Shown in pieces: positions 7,234 to 12,628 of a stretch of DNA of 12,726 nucleotides. Positions within the stretch are counted from its first letter, which is position 1. The number at the start of each line of letters is the position of its first letter. The DNA comes from DATDMG01 sp036518955. Its GTDB lineage: Bacteria > Actinomycetota > Actinomycetes > Actinomycetales > Kineosporiaceae. Location of the stretch: NCBI GenBank assembly GCA_036518955.1, contig DATDMG010000396.1:1-12726 (forward strand), written 5' to 3'. The notes under the pieces are model-generated. The model was not told the origin of the DNA. It saw only the letters and a program-made list of their open reading frames with translations, and ran no database searches. A program made the translations under genes and the position numbers.

Positions 7234-7297
7234 ATCTCCTGCCGCCCCGGCGTCCAGTGCCCCTCCGCGCGCGGATCCCCTGCTGATGATGGGAGAT
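7234..7297 (+). promoter_or_regulatory. Candidate Shine-Dalgarno-sequestering element before corA
   Basis: ATCTCC (7234-7239), starting two bases after the stop codon of the short leader ORF, is an exact complement of GGAGAT (7292-7297), which contains most of the corA ribosome binding site (GGGAG, 7291-7295). Two G-U pairs can extend it. A ribosome at the leader stop codon would cover 7234-7241 and leave the corA site free. Separately, 7262-7271 can pair with the leader's own Shine-Dalgarno region 7122-7131 (nine of ten pairs). The pairing was found by eye, and chance matches are possible in GC-rich DNA. Confidence 0.35.
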
Positions 7298-7301
7298 CGG
7301 C

Positions 7302-8417
7302 GTGGCTCGCACCGTGTCGACCCGCACTCCGTCGCTGCGCGCCGTCGTGAACGCACGACGCCCGCACCCCATGGCCCTCGCCTCCGGTCCGGCGCGCCCG
7401 GCGCCGTCCGTGGGGTCGTCCCTCCTCGACGCGGCCGTCGACTGGGGCTTCTACTGCCGTGGCGTCCGGCAACCGGACGACGACTTCGACGCCGCGAGCC
7501 GGGCCGCCCGCGACGGCGAGGGCTTCCTCTGGCTGGGTCTGCACGAGCCCAGCGCCGACCAGTTGGCCCTGCTCGGCGAGGTGTTCGGACTGCACCCCCT
7601 GGCGCTGGAGGATGCGTCGAACGGCCGCCAGCGGCCGAAGGTGGAGCGCTACGACGACGTGATGTTCTTCTCGCTGCGCACCCTCGCCTACCGCGAGCGT
7701 GACGACCGGGCCGAGGGCGGTGACGTCGTCGAGACCGGGGTGATCATGGTCTTCGTCGGGGAGTACTTCGTGGTCACCGTCCGCCACGGGCGGTACGCAT
7801 CGTTGCGCGGCGTCCGGCACCGTCTGGAGGACGCCCCGACGCAGCTCGCGCTCGGTCCGTCCGCCGTCCTGCACGCCGTCGTGGACAAGGTCGTCGACGA
7901 CTACCTGGCGGTCGTGGACGCCGTCACCGGGGACATCGAGGAGATCGAGAACTCTGTCTTCGGGCCCGACCACAACCCGGAGATCGAACGGATCTACCAG
8001 CTCAAACGGGACGTCATCGAGATGAAGCGGACGGTCAGTCCGCTGGCCGATCCCCTGCGTGAGCTGGCCCAGCGGCCGCGACGCCTGATCAACTCGGAGA
8101 TCCGCGAGTACTTCCGGGACGTCGAGGACCACCTGGTCCGGGTCCGCGAGCAGGTCTGGAGCTTCAACGAACTGCTCGACTCGATCCTGCAGGCGGGCCT
8201 GGCCAGGCTCACCGTTGCGGAGAACGAGGACATGCGCAGGATCTCCGCCTGGGTCGCGATCGCCGCCGTGCCAACCATGATCGCAGGCATCTACGGGATG
8301 AACTTCCGCTTCATGCCCGAGCTGGAGGCCTCCTGGGGCTACCCGGCGGTGCTCGGCCTGATGGCGGCCGTGTGCGCGCTGCTGTACCGCGGCTTCCGCC
8401 GCAACGGCTGGCTCTGA
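7302..8417 (+). CDS. corA: CorA-family magnesium/cobalt transport protein
   Basis: Homopentameric inner-membrane channel for Mg2+ (also Co2+/Ni2+). It has 371 residues, within the family range. The long cytoplasmic N-terminal part includes FLWLGLHEPSADQLALLGEVFGLHPLALEDA and RPKVERYDDVMFFSLRTL. The long central helix region includes DKVVDDYLAVVDAVTGDIEEIE and FRDVEDHLVRVREQVWSFNELLDSILQ. There are two C-terminal TM segments, the first ending in the signature YGMNF (G332-M333-N334), then the MPEL loop, then AVLGLMAAVCALLYRGF and the short basic tail. The GTG at 7302 has GGGAG 6 bases upstream; a later ATG (residue 24) has none. The first ~35 residues are low-complexity. It may be controlled by the short ORF just upstream. 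Confidence 0.95.
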   Translation: MARTVSTRTPSLRAVVNARRPHPMALASGPARPAPSVGSSLLDAAVDWGFYCRGVRQPDDDFDAASRAARDGEGFLWLGLHEPSADQLALLGEVFGLHPLALEDASNGRQRPKVERYDDVMFFSLRTLAYRERDDRAEGGDVVETGVIMVFVGEYFVVTVRHGRYASLRGVRHRLEDAPTQLALGPSAVLHAVVDKVVDDYLAVVDAVTGDIEEIENSVFGPDHNPEIERIYQLKRDVIEMKRTVSPLADPLRELAQRPRRLINSEIREYFRDVEDHLVRVREQVWSFNELLDSILQAGLARLTVAENEDMRRISAWVAIAAVPTMIAGIYGMNFRFMPELEASWGYPAVLGLMAAVCALLYRGFRRNGWL

Positions 8418-8443
8418 CCACCCAGCCGTGATCATGCGGTGGT
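8417..8443 (+). terminator. Weak hairpin after corA
   Basis: ACCACC (8417-8422) and GGTGGT (8438-8443) form a six-pair stem around a 15-base loop, directly at the corA stop codon. There is no T-tract. The large loop makes it a weak candidate, but the position fits. Confidence 0.25.
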
Positions 8444-8497
8444 GGTTCACCCGGTCCGGCGGCCGTCCCGTCCCGACCCGCCCCGGTCCGCGGTCTC

Positions 8498-8526
8498 CCG
8501 GAGCGCCGCTCACCTCCGGGCGCCGG
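8498..8526 (-). terminator. Candidate hairpin after the Lrp regulator
   Basis: CCG plus GCGCC (8498-8500 and 8503-8507, two-base bulge) can pair with GGCGC-CGG (8519-8526). This GC stem lies about 25 bases beyond the stop codon of the minus-strand regulator, in the 134-bp gap between convergent genes. There is no T-tract. Confidence 0.25.
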
Positions 8527-8551
8527 TCCTCCTACGGCTGGCGGGGCGGGG

Positions 8552-9094
8552 TCACACCGGCAGGGACGTCGTCTTCTTGACGGCCTTCATCGTGATCAGA
8601 CTCCTCAGCGAGGCGACCCCGGGGAGCTCGCCCAGCCGGCCGGTGAAGAACCGCTGGTAGGCGTCGAGGCTCTCGACCGCGACGGTGAGCAGGTAGTCGG
8701 CCTCGCCGGCGATCAGATGGCACTCCAGGACGTCGTCCAGCCCGGCCACCCCGCGCTCGAACGCCTCCAACGTCTCCTGGCGCTGGGACGTCAGGCTCAC
8801 CATCACGTACACCTGCAGCCCGCGGCGCAGCAGGGCCCGGTCGAGCGTGGCCGTGTAGCCGCGGATGTAGCCCCCGTCCTCGAGCGCCTTGACCCGGCGC
8901 AGGCACGGGGACGGCGAGAGCCGCACCCGTTTGGCGAGTTCCACGTTCGTCAGGCGGCCGTCCGTCTGCAGCTCGCGCAGGATCGCCCGGTCCAGCGCGT
9001 CGAGGGCGCCTCCGCCGTCCGGGGGCGGTGCCGCGGGTCCGGCCGGGCCGGGGGGCGGCGGGGCAGGGTCCACCGGAGGTACCGCCCGGCTCAC
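8552..9094 (-). CDS. Lrp/AsnC-family transcriptional regulator, probably AldR-like
   Basis: Small DNA-binding regulator sensing amino acids, normally oligomeric. The AsnC helix-turn-helix is clear (LDALDRAILRELQTDGRL, then NVELAKRVRLSPSPCLRRV), followed by the RAM ligand-binding domain (LQVYVMVSLTSQRQETLEAF, ECHLIAGEADYLLTVAVESL) ending ITMKAVKKTTSLPV. The HTH-RAM part is about 150 residues, the family norm. The start is uncertain. The frame has no ATG with a ribosome binding site near the domain; the best in-frame start is GTG at 9094, giving 180 residues with a Pro/Ala-rich N-terminus containing a duplicated RAVPPV unit. A strong GGAGG-ATG at 9165 lies in another frame. It is divergent from ald, as AldR is in mycobacteria, so activation or repression of ald in response to alanine is the likely role. 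Confidence 0.85.
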   Translation of the reverse strand: MSRAVPPVDPAPPPPGPAGPAAPPPDGGGALDALDRAILRELQTDGRLTNVELAKRVRLSPSPCLRRVKALEDGGYIRGYTATLDRALLRRGLQVYVMVSLTSQRQETLEAFERGVAGLDDVLECHLIAGEADYLLTVAVESLDAYQRFFTGRLGELPGVASLRSLITMKAVKKTTSLPV

Positions 9095-9112
9095 CGGAGG
9101 TACCGCCCGGCT
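9071..9112. repeat. 21-bp perfect tandem duplication in the Lrp gene 5' region
   Basis: Positions 9071-9091 and 9092-9112 are identical 21-mers starting CACCGGAGGTACCGCC. Because the unit is a multiple of three, it duplicates seven residues in the regulator frame (RAVPPV plus one) and does not shift frame. It places two identical GTG codons (9094 and 9073) in the regulator frame, and it overlaps the possible start. Confidence 0.9.
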
Positions 9113-9165
9113 CGGACGACGGCTGCACCGGACGGCGGTCGGCGTCGTTCGGGCGAGGTGCTCAT
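9091..9165 (-). CDS. 24-codon ORF with strong RBS, GTGA-linked to the Lrp gene
   Basis: ATG at 9165 preceded by GGAGG with a 4-base spacer, the best translation start upstream of the Lrp regulator. It opens a peptide starting MSTSPERRRPPSGAAV and ending at a TGA (9091-9093) that overlaps a GTG (9092-9094) in the regulator frame as GTGA. Two readings fit. It may be a short leader ORF whose translation delivers ribosomes to the regulator. Or it is the true N-terminus of the regulator, put out of frame by a one-base loss (real or a sequencing error) between 9094 and 9165. The Ser/Pro/Arg-rich start looks like a normal N-terminus, which favours the second reading slightly. Confidence 0.45.
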   Translation of the reverse strand: MSTSPERRRPPSGAAVVRAGRYLR

Positions 9166-9275
9166 CGGTCCTCCGGATGTCGTTCGACGATCGGGCGCGT
9201 TGGCTCGCCGGCCTCGGGATGCCTGCCGGTAGCCTCGAACCGGCGCGGTTCGACGCGACGGGTTCAGAGGCAGAT

Positions 9276-9309
9276 TGTTTCACGGAACAGGTGATGAATG
9301 GAGGTTCAT
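9276..9309. promoter_or_regulatory. Candidate Lrp/AldR operator palindromes between lrp and ald
   Basis: Two palindromes lie in a locally AT-richer stretch of the 272-bp divergent region. One is TGTTTCACGGAACA (9276-9289), with TGTT/AACA arms and two further inner pairs (one T-G wobble). The other is ATGAA (9294-9298) with TTCAT (9305-9309) around six bases. Their centres are 19 bp apart, close to two helical turns. Lrp-type regulators bind several phased palindromes near divergent promoters, so these are natural candidates. The rest of 9166-9437 holds no gene. Confidence 0.4.
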
Positions 9310-9367
9310 GCTCCAGGGGTCGGTTCACTGGGGCACAAGTTGGCACCACCTGCCAGTAGATGCGAGC

Positions 9368-9373
9368 TAACCT
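9368..9373 (+). promoter_or_regulatory. Candidate -10 element for ald
   Basis: TAACCT fits the actinobacterial -10 pattern TAnnnT and lies 64 bases upstream of the ald ATG. The only -35-like hexamer, TTGGCA at 9340-9345, is 22 bases away, which is too far for a standard SigA promoter. The element could be activator-dependent, in keeping with an AldR-type regulator. Confidence 0.35.
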
Positions 9374-9437
9374 GCCTTCAGGACATATCCGTCTCTTCGA
9401 GCGGCCCGAGCGGGCCGGAAGGACCCGTGAATCCAGC

Positions 9438-10553
9438 ATGAAGATCGGCATTCCGCGCGAGGTCAAGAACCACGAGTACCGGGTCGCGATCACCCCTGCC
9501 GGGGTCCACGAGCTGGTGCGGCACGGTCACGACGTCTACGTCGAGAAGGACGCCGGGGCGGGCTCATCGATCGGGGACGACGACTACTCCGCCGCCGGCG
9601 CCCAGATCGTCGGCTCGGCGGACGACGTCTGGGGGCTGGGCGACCTGATCCTCAAGGTCAAGGAGCCGATCGCCGAGGAGTACGGCCGGATGCGCGAGGG
9701 GCAGACCCTCTTCACCTACCTGCACCTGGCCGCCGACGGCGCGCTCACCCAGGAGCTGGCCCGGCGCAAGGTGACCGGCATCGCCTACGAGACCGTCGAG
9801 CTGGCCGACCGGTCGCTGCCCCTGTTGGCCCCGATGAGCGAGGTCGCCGGCCGGCTGGCGCCCCAGGTGGGTGCGCACACCCTGATGCGGGCCCAGGGCG
9901 GCAAGGGGATCCTGATGGGCGGTGTGCCGGGCGTCTACGCCGCCAAGGTCGTCGTGATCGGTGCCGGGGTGGCCGGGCAGAACGCCGCGGCGATCGCCCT
10001 GGGCATGCAGGCCGAGGTGCTGCTGCTCGACCGCAACGTGGCCCGGTTGCGCCAGATGGACGCCATCTACCTGGGCCACTGCCAGACCATCGCCTCGAAC
10101 GCCTACGAGATCGAGCGGGCCGTCCTGGACGCCGATCTGGTGATCGGCGCCGTGCTGGTTCCCGGGGCGAAGGCCCCCAAGCTCGTCAGCAATGAGCTGG
10201 TCTCCCGGATGAAGCCCGGCAGCGTGCTCGTCGACATCTCGATCGACCAGGGCGGCTGCTTCGAGGACTCCCGCCCCACCACCCACGCCGACCCGACCTA
10301 CCGGGTGCACAACTCCGTCTTCTACTGCGTCGCGAACATGCCCGGCGCGGTCCCGCACACCAGCACCTACGCGCTCACCAACGTCACCCTCCCGTACGCG
10401 CTGGAACTGGCCAACCGGGGCTGGCGCGACGCCCTCCGCGCCGATGCCAGCCTGGCGAAGGGGCTGAACACCTACGATGGGGAGGTCACCTACGGACCGG
10501 TCGCCGAAGCCCACGGCCTTCGCCACCGGCCGGTGGCCGACGTGCTCGGCTGA
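9438..10553 (+). CDS. ald: Alanine dehydrogenase
   Basis: NAD-dependent oxidative deamination of L-alanine to pyruvate and ammonia, or the reverse; cytoplasmic, hexameric in characterised homologues. It has 371 residues, the usual length. Numbering matches the M. tuberculosis enzyme as I remember it: R15 (NHEYR), K75 (KVKEP) and H96 (YLHLAAD) for substrate and catalysis, GAGVAG at 175-180 for NAD, D198 after the second Rossmann strand, and D270 (DISIDQGG). The N-terminus MKIGIPREVKNHEYRVAITPAG is the family start, so the ATG at 9438 was chosen although its Shine-Dalgarno is weak (GGAAGGA 14 bases upstream). In-frame codons back to 9360 give no family sequence. It is divergent from an Lrp/AsnC regulator and upstream of xerD by 48 bases. 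Confidence 0.97.
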   Translation: MKIGIPREVKNHEYRVAITPAGVHELVRHGHDVYVEKDAGAGSSIGDDDYSAAGAQIVGSADDVWGLGDLILKVKEPIAEEYGRMREGQTLFTYLHLAADGALTQELARRKVTGIAYETVELADRSLPLLAPMSEVAGRLAPQVGAHTLMRAQGGKGILMGGVPGVYAAKVVVIGAGVAGQNAAAIALGMQAEVLLLDRNVARLRQMDAIYLGHCQTIASNAYEIERAVLDADLVIGAVLVPGAKAPKLVSNELVSRMKPGSVLVDISIDQGGCFEDSRPTTHADPTYRVHNSVFYCVANMPGAVPHTSTYALTNVTLPYALELANRGWRDALRADASLAKGLNTYDGEVTYGPVAEAHGLRHRPVADVLG

Positions 10554-10587
10554 CCGTCCGTCCGGCGTCCCCCGCCGTCGCCCGAGG

Positions 10588-10594
10588 GGAGGAG
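10588..10594 (+). promoter_or_regulatory. Ribosome binding site that points to a CTG start for xerD
   Basis: GGAGGAG inside GGGGAGGAGAG (10586-10596) ends 7 bases before a CTG at 10602, an ideal spacing. There is no ATG, GTG or TTG in the xerD frame between the ald stop and the GTG at 10635, so this strong site serves either the CTG or nothing in frame. Confidence 0.6.
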
Positions 10595-10601
10595 AGCACC
10601 G

Positions 10602-11642
10602 CTGACACTCGCCCAGGCCGTCGAGGGGTACCTCGTGCACCTCACGGTCGAACGCGGGCTGGCCGCGAACACGCTCGCGGCCTACCGGCGCGACCTCGGA
10701 CGCTACGTCGCCTTCGTCGACGCCCTGGGGGTCGGTGCGCCGGCCGAGGTGGGTCCGGAGCACGTGGCCGCCTTCCTCGTCGCGATCCGCACCGGCGAGG
10801 ACGGCGGAGCCCCGCTGACGGCGTCGTCCGCGGCCCGCGCCGTGGTCGCCGTCCGCGGGTTCCACCGGTTCCTGGTGTTCGAGGGTGCCGTGGCCAGCGA
10901 TCCGGCGCACGAGGTGCGGCCGCCGACCGCACCCAAGCGGTTGCCGAAGGCCATCTCGGTGGGGGACGTGGAACGGCTGCTCGAGGCCGCGTCGGTCGGT
11001 GGGACGCCGGCCGCCCTGCGGGACCGGGCCCTGCTCGAGCTGCTCTACGGCAGTGGCGCCCGGATCAGCGAGGCGGTGGGGCTGGACGTCGACGACCTGG
11101 ACCCGGACGCCGGCCTGCTGAAGCTGCGGGGCAAGGGCTCCAAGGACCGGGTGGTCCCGATCGGCAGCTACGCGCTGGCGGCCACGCAGGCGTACCTCGT
11201 CCGGGTGCGGCCGGACCTGGCCCGGCGCGGCCGGGGGACGTCGGCGGTGTTCCTCAACGCCCGCGGCGGCAGGCTGTCCCGGCAGAGCGCGTGGGCCGTG
11301 CTGCAGGTGGCGGCCGAGCGGGCGGGCCTGGCCGCGCACGTGTCGCCGCACACCCTGCGGCACTCGTTCGCCACGCACCTGCTGGAGGGGGGCGCCGACG
11401 TCCGGGTCGTCCAGGAGCTGCTCGGCCACGCCTCGGTGACGACCACCCAGATCTACACTCGGGTGACCGCCGACACACTCCGTGAGGTGTACGCGGCGAC
11501 GCACCCACGGGCGTTGGCGGGGGGTTGCACGAGGCGGACGTCCGGCTGGGGTAGGGTCACTGGGTCCGAAGCGTGGGTGTCTCGCGACGCGCCGAGCGGC
11601 CTCGCGGCGTCCGCGGCTTCGGCGCGCGAGGATCGAGGGTGA
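10602..11642 (+). CDS. xerD: Tyrosine recombinase XerD
   Basis: Site-specific recombinase that resolves chromosome dimers at dif with XerC (or alone, as in some actinobacteria). Numbered from the CTG start: core-binding domain about 1-100 (YLVHLTVERGLAANTLAAYR) and catalytic domain from about 115, with all active-site residues present: R154 (GARISEAVGL), K178 (GKGSKDR), H250 and R253 (HTLRHSFATHLL), H276 (LGHAS) and Y285 (QIYTRV). Starting at GTG 10635 would lose the first helix (LTLAQAVEGYL), which aligns well with mycobacterial XerD as I remember it, so I prefer CTG at 10602. Homologues end near HPRA (residue ~304). Here the frame continues ~42 residues as low-complexity sequence over a -10-like element and a stem-loop, suggesting a lost stop codon. 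It lies next to parA/scpA, the standard actinobacterial context. Confidence 0.93.
   Translation: MTLAQAVEGYLVHLTVERGLAANTLAAYRRDLGRYVAFVDALGVGAPAEVGPEHVAAFLVAIRTGEDGGAPLTASSAARAVVAVRGFHRFLVFEGAVASDPAHEVRPPTAPKRLPKAISVGDVERLLEAASVGGTPAALRDRALLELLYGSGARISEAVGLDVDDLDPDAGLLKLRGKGSKDRVVPIGSYALAATQAYLVRVRPDLARRGRGTSAVFLNARGGRLSRQSAWAVLQVAAERAGLAAHVSPHTLRHSFATHLLEGGADVRVVQELLGHASVTTTQIYTRVTADTLREVYAATHPRALAGGCTRRTSGWGRVTGSEAWVSRDAPSGLAASAASAREDRG
11552..11557 (+). promoter_or_regulatory. Candidate -10 element for parA
   Basis: TAGGGT in the context GGGGTAGGGT is a common actinobacterial -10 form. TTGCAC at 11525-11530 resembles a -35, but the spacing is 21 bases, longer than optimal. The element lies inside the 3' extension of xerD and would give parA its own transcript with a leader of about 150 bases. 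Confidence 0.4.
11581..11630 (+). other. Large two-level stem-loop upstream of parA
   Basis: CTCGCG (11581-11586) and CGCCGA (11590-11595), separated by a three-base bulge ACG, pair with TCGGCGCGCGAG (11619-11630), giving a 12-pair stem. Its loop contains a second perfect hairpin, CGCGG-CGT-CCGCG (11603-11615). It lies at the very end of xerD and within the presumed parA leader. It could be a factor-dependent terminator for xerD, an RNA stability element, or a regulatory leader structure. There is no T-tract. Confidence 0.5.
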
Positions 11643-11712
11643 CAGCTCGCCCGGTACCTGGGCCGCATCCGGAGCGGGGCGGCGAGCACGCCCACGGGAG
11701 AATGGACCGGTC

Positions 11713-12627
11713 GTGACCCACCAGACGCAGGAGGCTGTCGGCCTCTCCATCGACGTCGGCGACGGTTTCGACGGGTTGCGCGCGGGCACGCTGGGGCCGA
11801 CAGGCCGTCCGATGCCCAGTTTCCCGGACCCGCCCATCCTGCACGGCCATGGACCGGCACGGATCATCGCGATGTGCAACCAGAAGGGTGGCGTCGGCAA
11901 GACGACGTCCACGATCAACCTGGGCGCGGCCCTCGCCGAGTACGGGCGCAAGGTGCTCCTGGTCGACTTCGACCCGCAGGGCGCCCTGTCGGTCGGTCTC
12001 GGCATCAACCCGCACGAGCTGGACAAGACCATCTACAACGCGCTGATGGAACGGCACATCGACGTCCGGACCGTGATCCGGCCGAGCGGGTTCGAGCTGC
12101 TCGACCTGCTGCCGGCGAACATCGACCTCTCCGCGGCGGAGGTCCAGCTCGTCGGGGAGGTCGCCCGCGAGCAGGTGCTGGGCCGGGTGCTGCGCCCGGT
12201 CTGCGACGACTACGACATCATCCTGATCGACTGCCAGCCCTCGCTCGGGCTGCTCACCGTGAACGCGCTGACCGCGTCGCACGGGGTGGTGATCCCCCTG
12301 GAGTGCGAGTTCTTCGCCTTGCGCGGGGTCGCGTTGCTGGTGGAGACGATCGAGAAGGTCAAGGACCGGCTCAACCCCGGCCTGGAGATCGACGGGATCC
12401 TGGCCACCATGTACGACCCGCGCACGCTGCACAGCCGGGAGGTGGTGGCGCGGGTCGTGGAAGCGTTCGGCGATCAGGTGTTCCACACCGTGATCGGGCG
12501 CACCGTGAAGTTCCCCGACGCCTCCGTCGCCGCCGAGCCGATCACCACCTATGCCGGCAGCCACGCCGGTGCCTACGCCTACCGGCTGCTCGCCCGCGAG
12601 CTGATCGCGCGCGGCGACGCCGCCTGA
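11713..12627 (+). CDS. ParA/Soj-family ATPase (scpAB-linked)
   Basis: Deviant-Walker ATPase of the ParA/MinD group, 304 residues, cytoplasmic and probably nucleoid-associated. The Walker A motif KGGVGKTT (58-65, signature lysine K58 and K63) follows ARIIAMCNQ; then VLLVDFDPQGALSVGLG (A') and Walker B IILIDCQPSLGLL (D173). The first ~48 residues are a flexible extension. The GTG at 11713 was chosen as the last start before the conserved domain in frame; GGGAG ends 12 bases upstream, a long spacing, so the start is moderately certain. This is the second ParA of actinobacteria, found next to xerD and scpA/scpB, not the oriC-proximal partner of ParB. A link to chromosome organisation or segregation is inferred from this context. 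It has its own candidate promoter. Confidence 0.93.
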   Translation: MTHQTQEAVGLSIDVGDGFDGLRAGTLGPTGRPMPSFPDPPILHGHGPARIIAMCNQKGGVGKTTSTINLGAALAEYGRKVLLVDFDPQGALSVGLGINPHELDKTIYNALMERHIDVRTVIRPSGFELLDLLPANIDLSAAEVQLVGEVAREQVLGRVLRPVCDDYDIILIDCQPSLGLLTVNALTASHGVVIPLECEFFALRGVALLVETIEKVKDRLNPGLEIDGILATMYDPRTLHSREVVARVVEAFGDQVFHTVIGRTVKFPDASVAAEPITTYAGSHAGAYAYRLLARELIARGDAA

Positions 12628-12628
12628 C

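Noticed and set aside
6852..7301. A known Mg2+-sensing M-box or other named riboswitch before corA
   Set aside because: I could not find the conserved core of M-box, cobalamin or ydaO-type riboswitches by eye. A covariance-model search would settle it.
8532..9128. Open frame on the minus strand overlapping the Lrp gene in another frame
   Set aside because: Low-complexity Gly/Pro/Arg translation without domain signal; the HTH and RAM domains are in the frame ending at 8552.
9360..9437. In-frame ATG at 9360 as an ald start
   Set aside because: It would add 26 non-conserved residues and begin inside the candidate -10. The family N-terminus MKIGIPREVK starts at 9438, and numbering from there reproduces the known catalytic positions.
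10554..10601. A dif site next to xerD
   Set aside because: No dif-like 28-bp palindromic core is visible in the window, and dif is expected near the terminus rather than beside xerD.
10602..11642. xerD as a mobile-element integrase
   Set aside because: The protein closely matches chromosomal XerD, sits in the conserved xerD-parA-scpA block, and no attachment-site repeats, tRNA or phage genes are nearby.
9564..12032. An 822-codon open frame on the minus strand, opposite ald, xerD and parA
   Set aside because: It is the antisense shadow of three well-identified genes whose strong GC bias at third positions removes stop codons from the opposite strand. The translation is His/Arg/Gly-rich with no recognisable domain.
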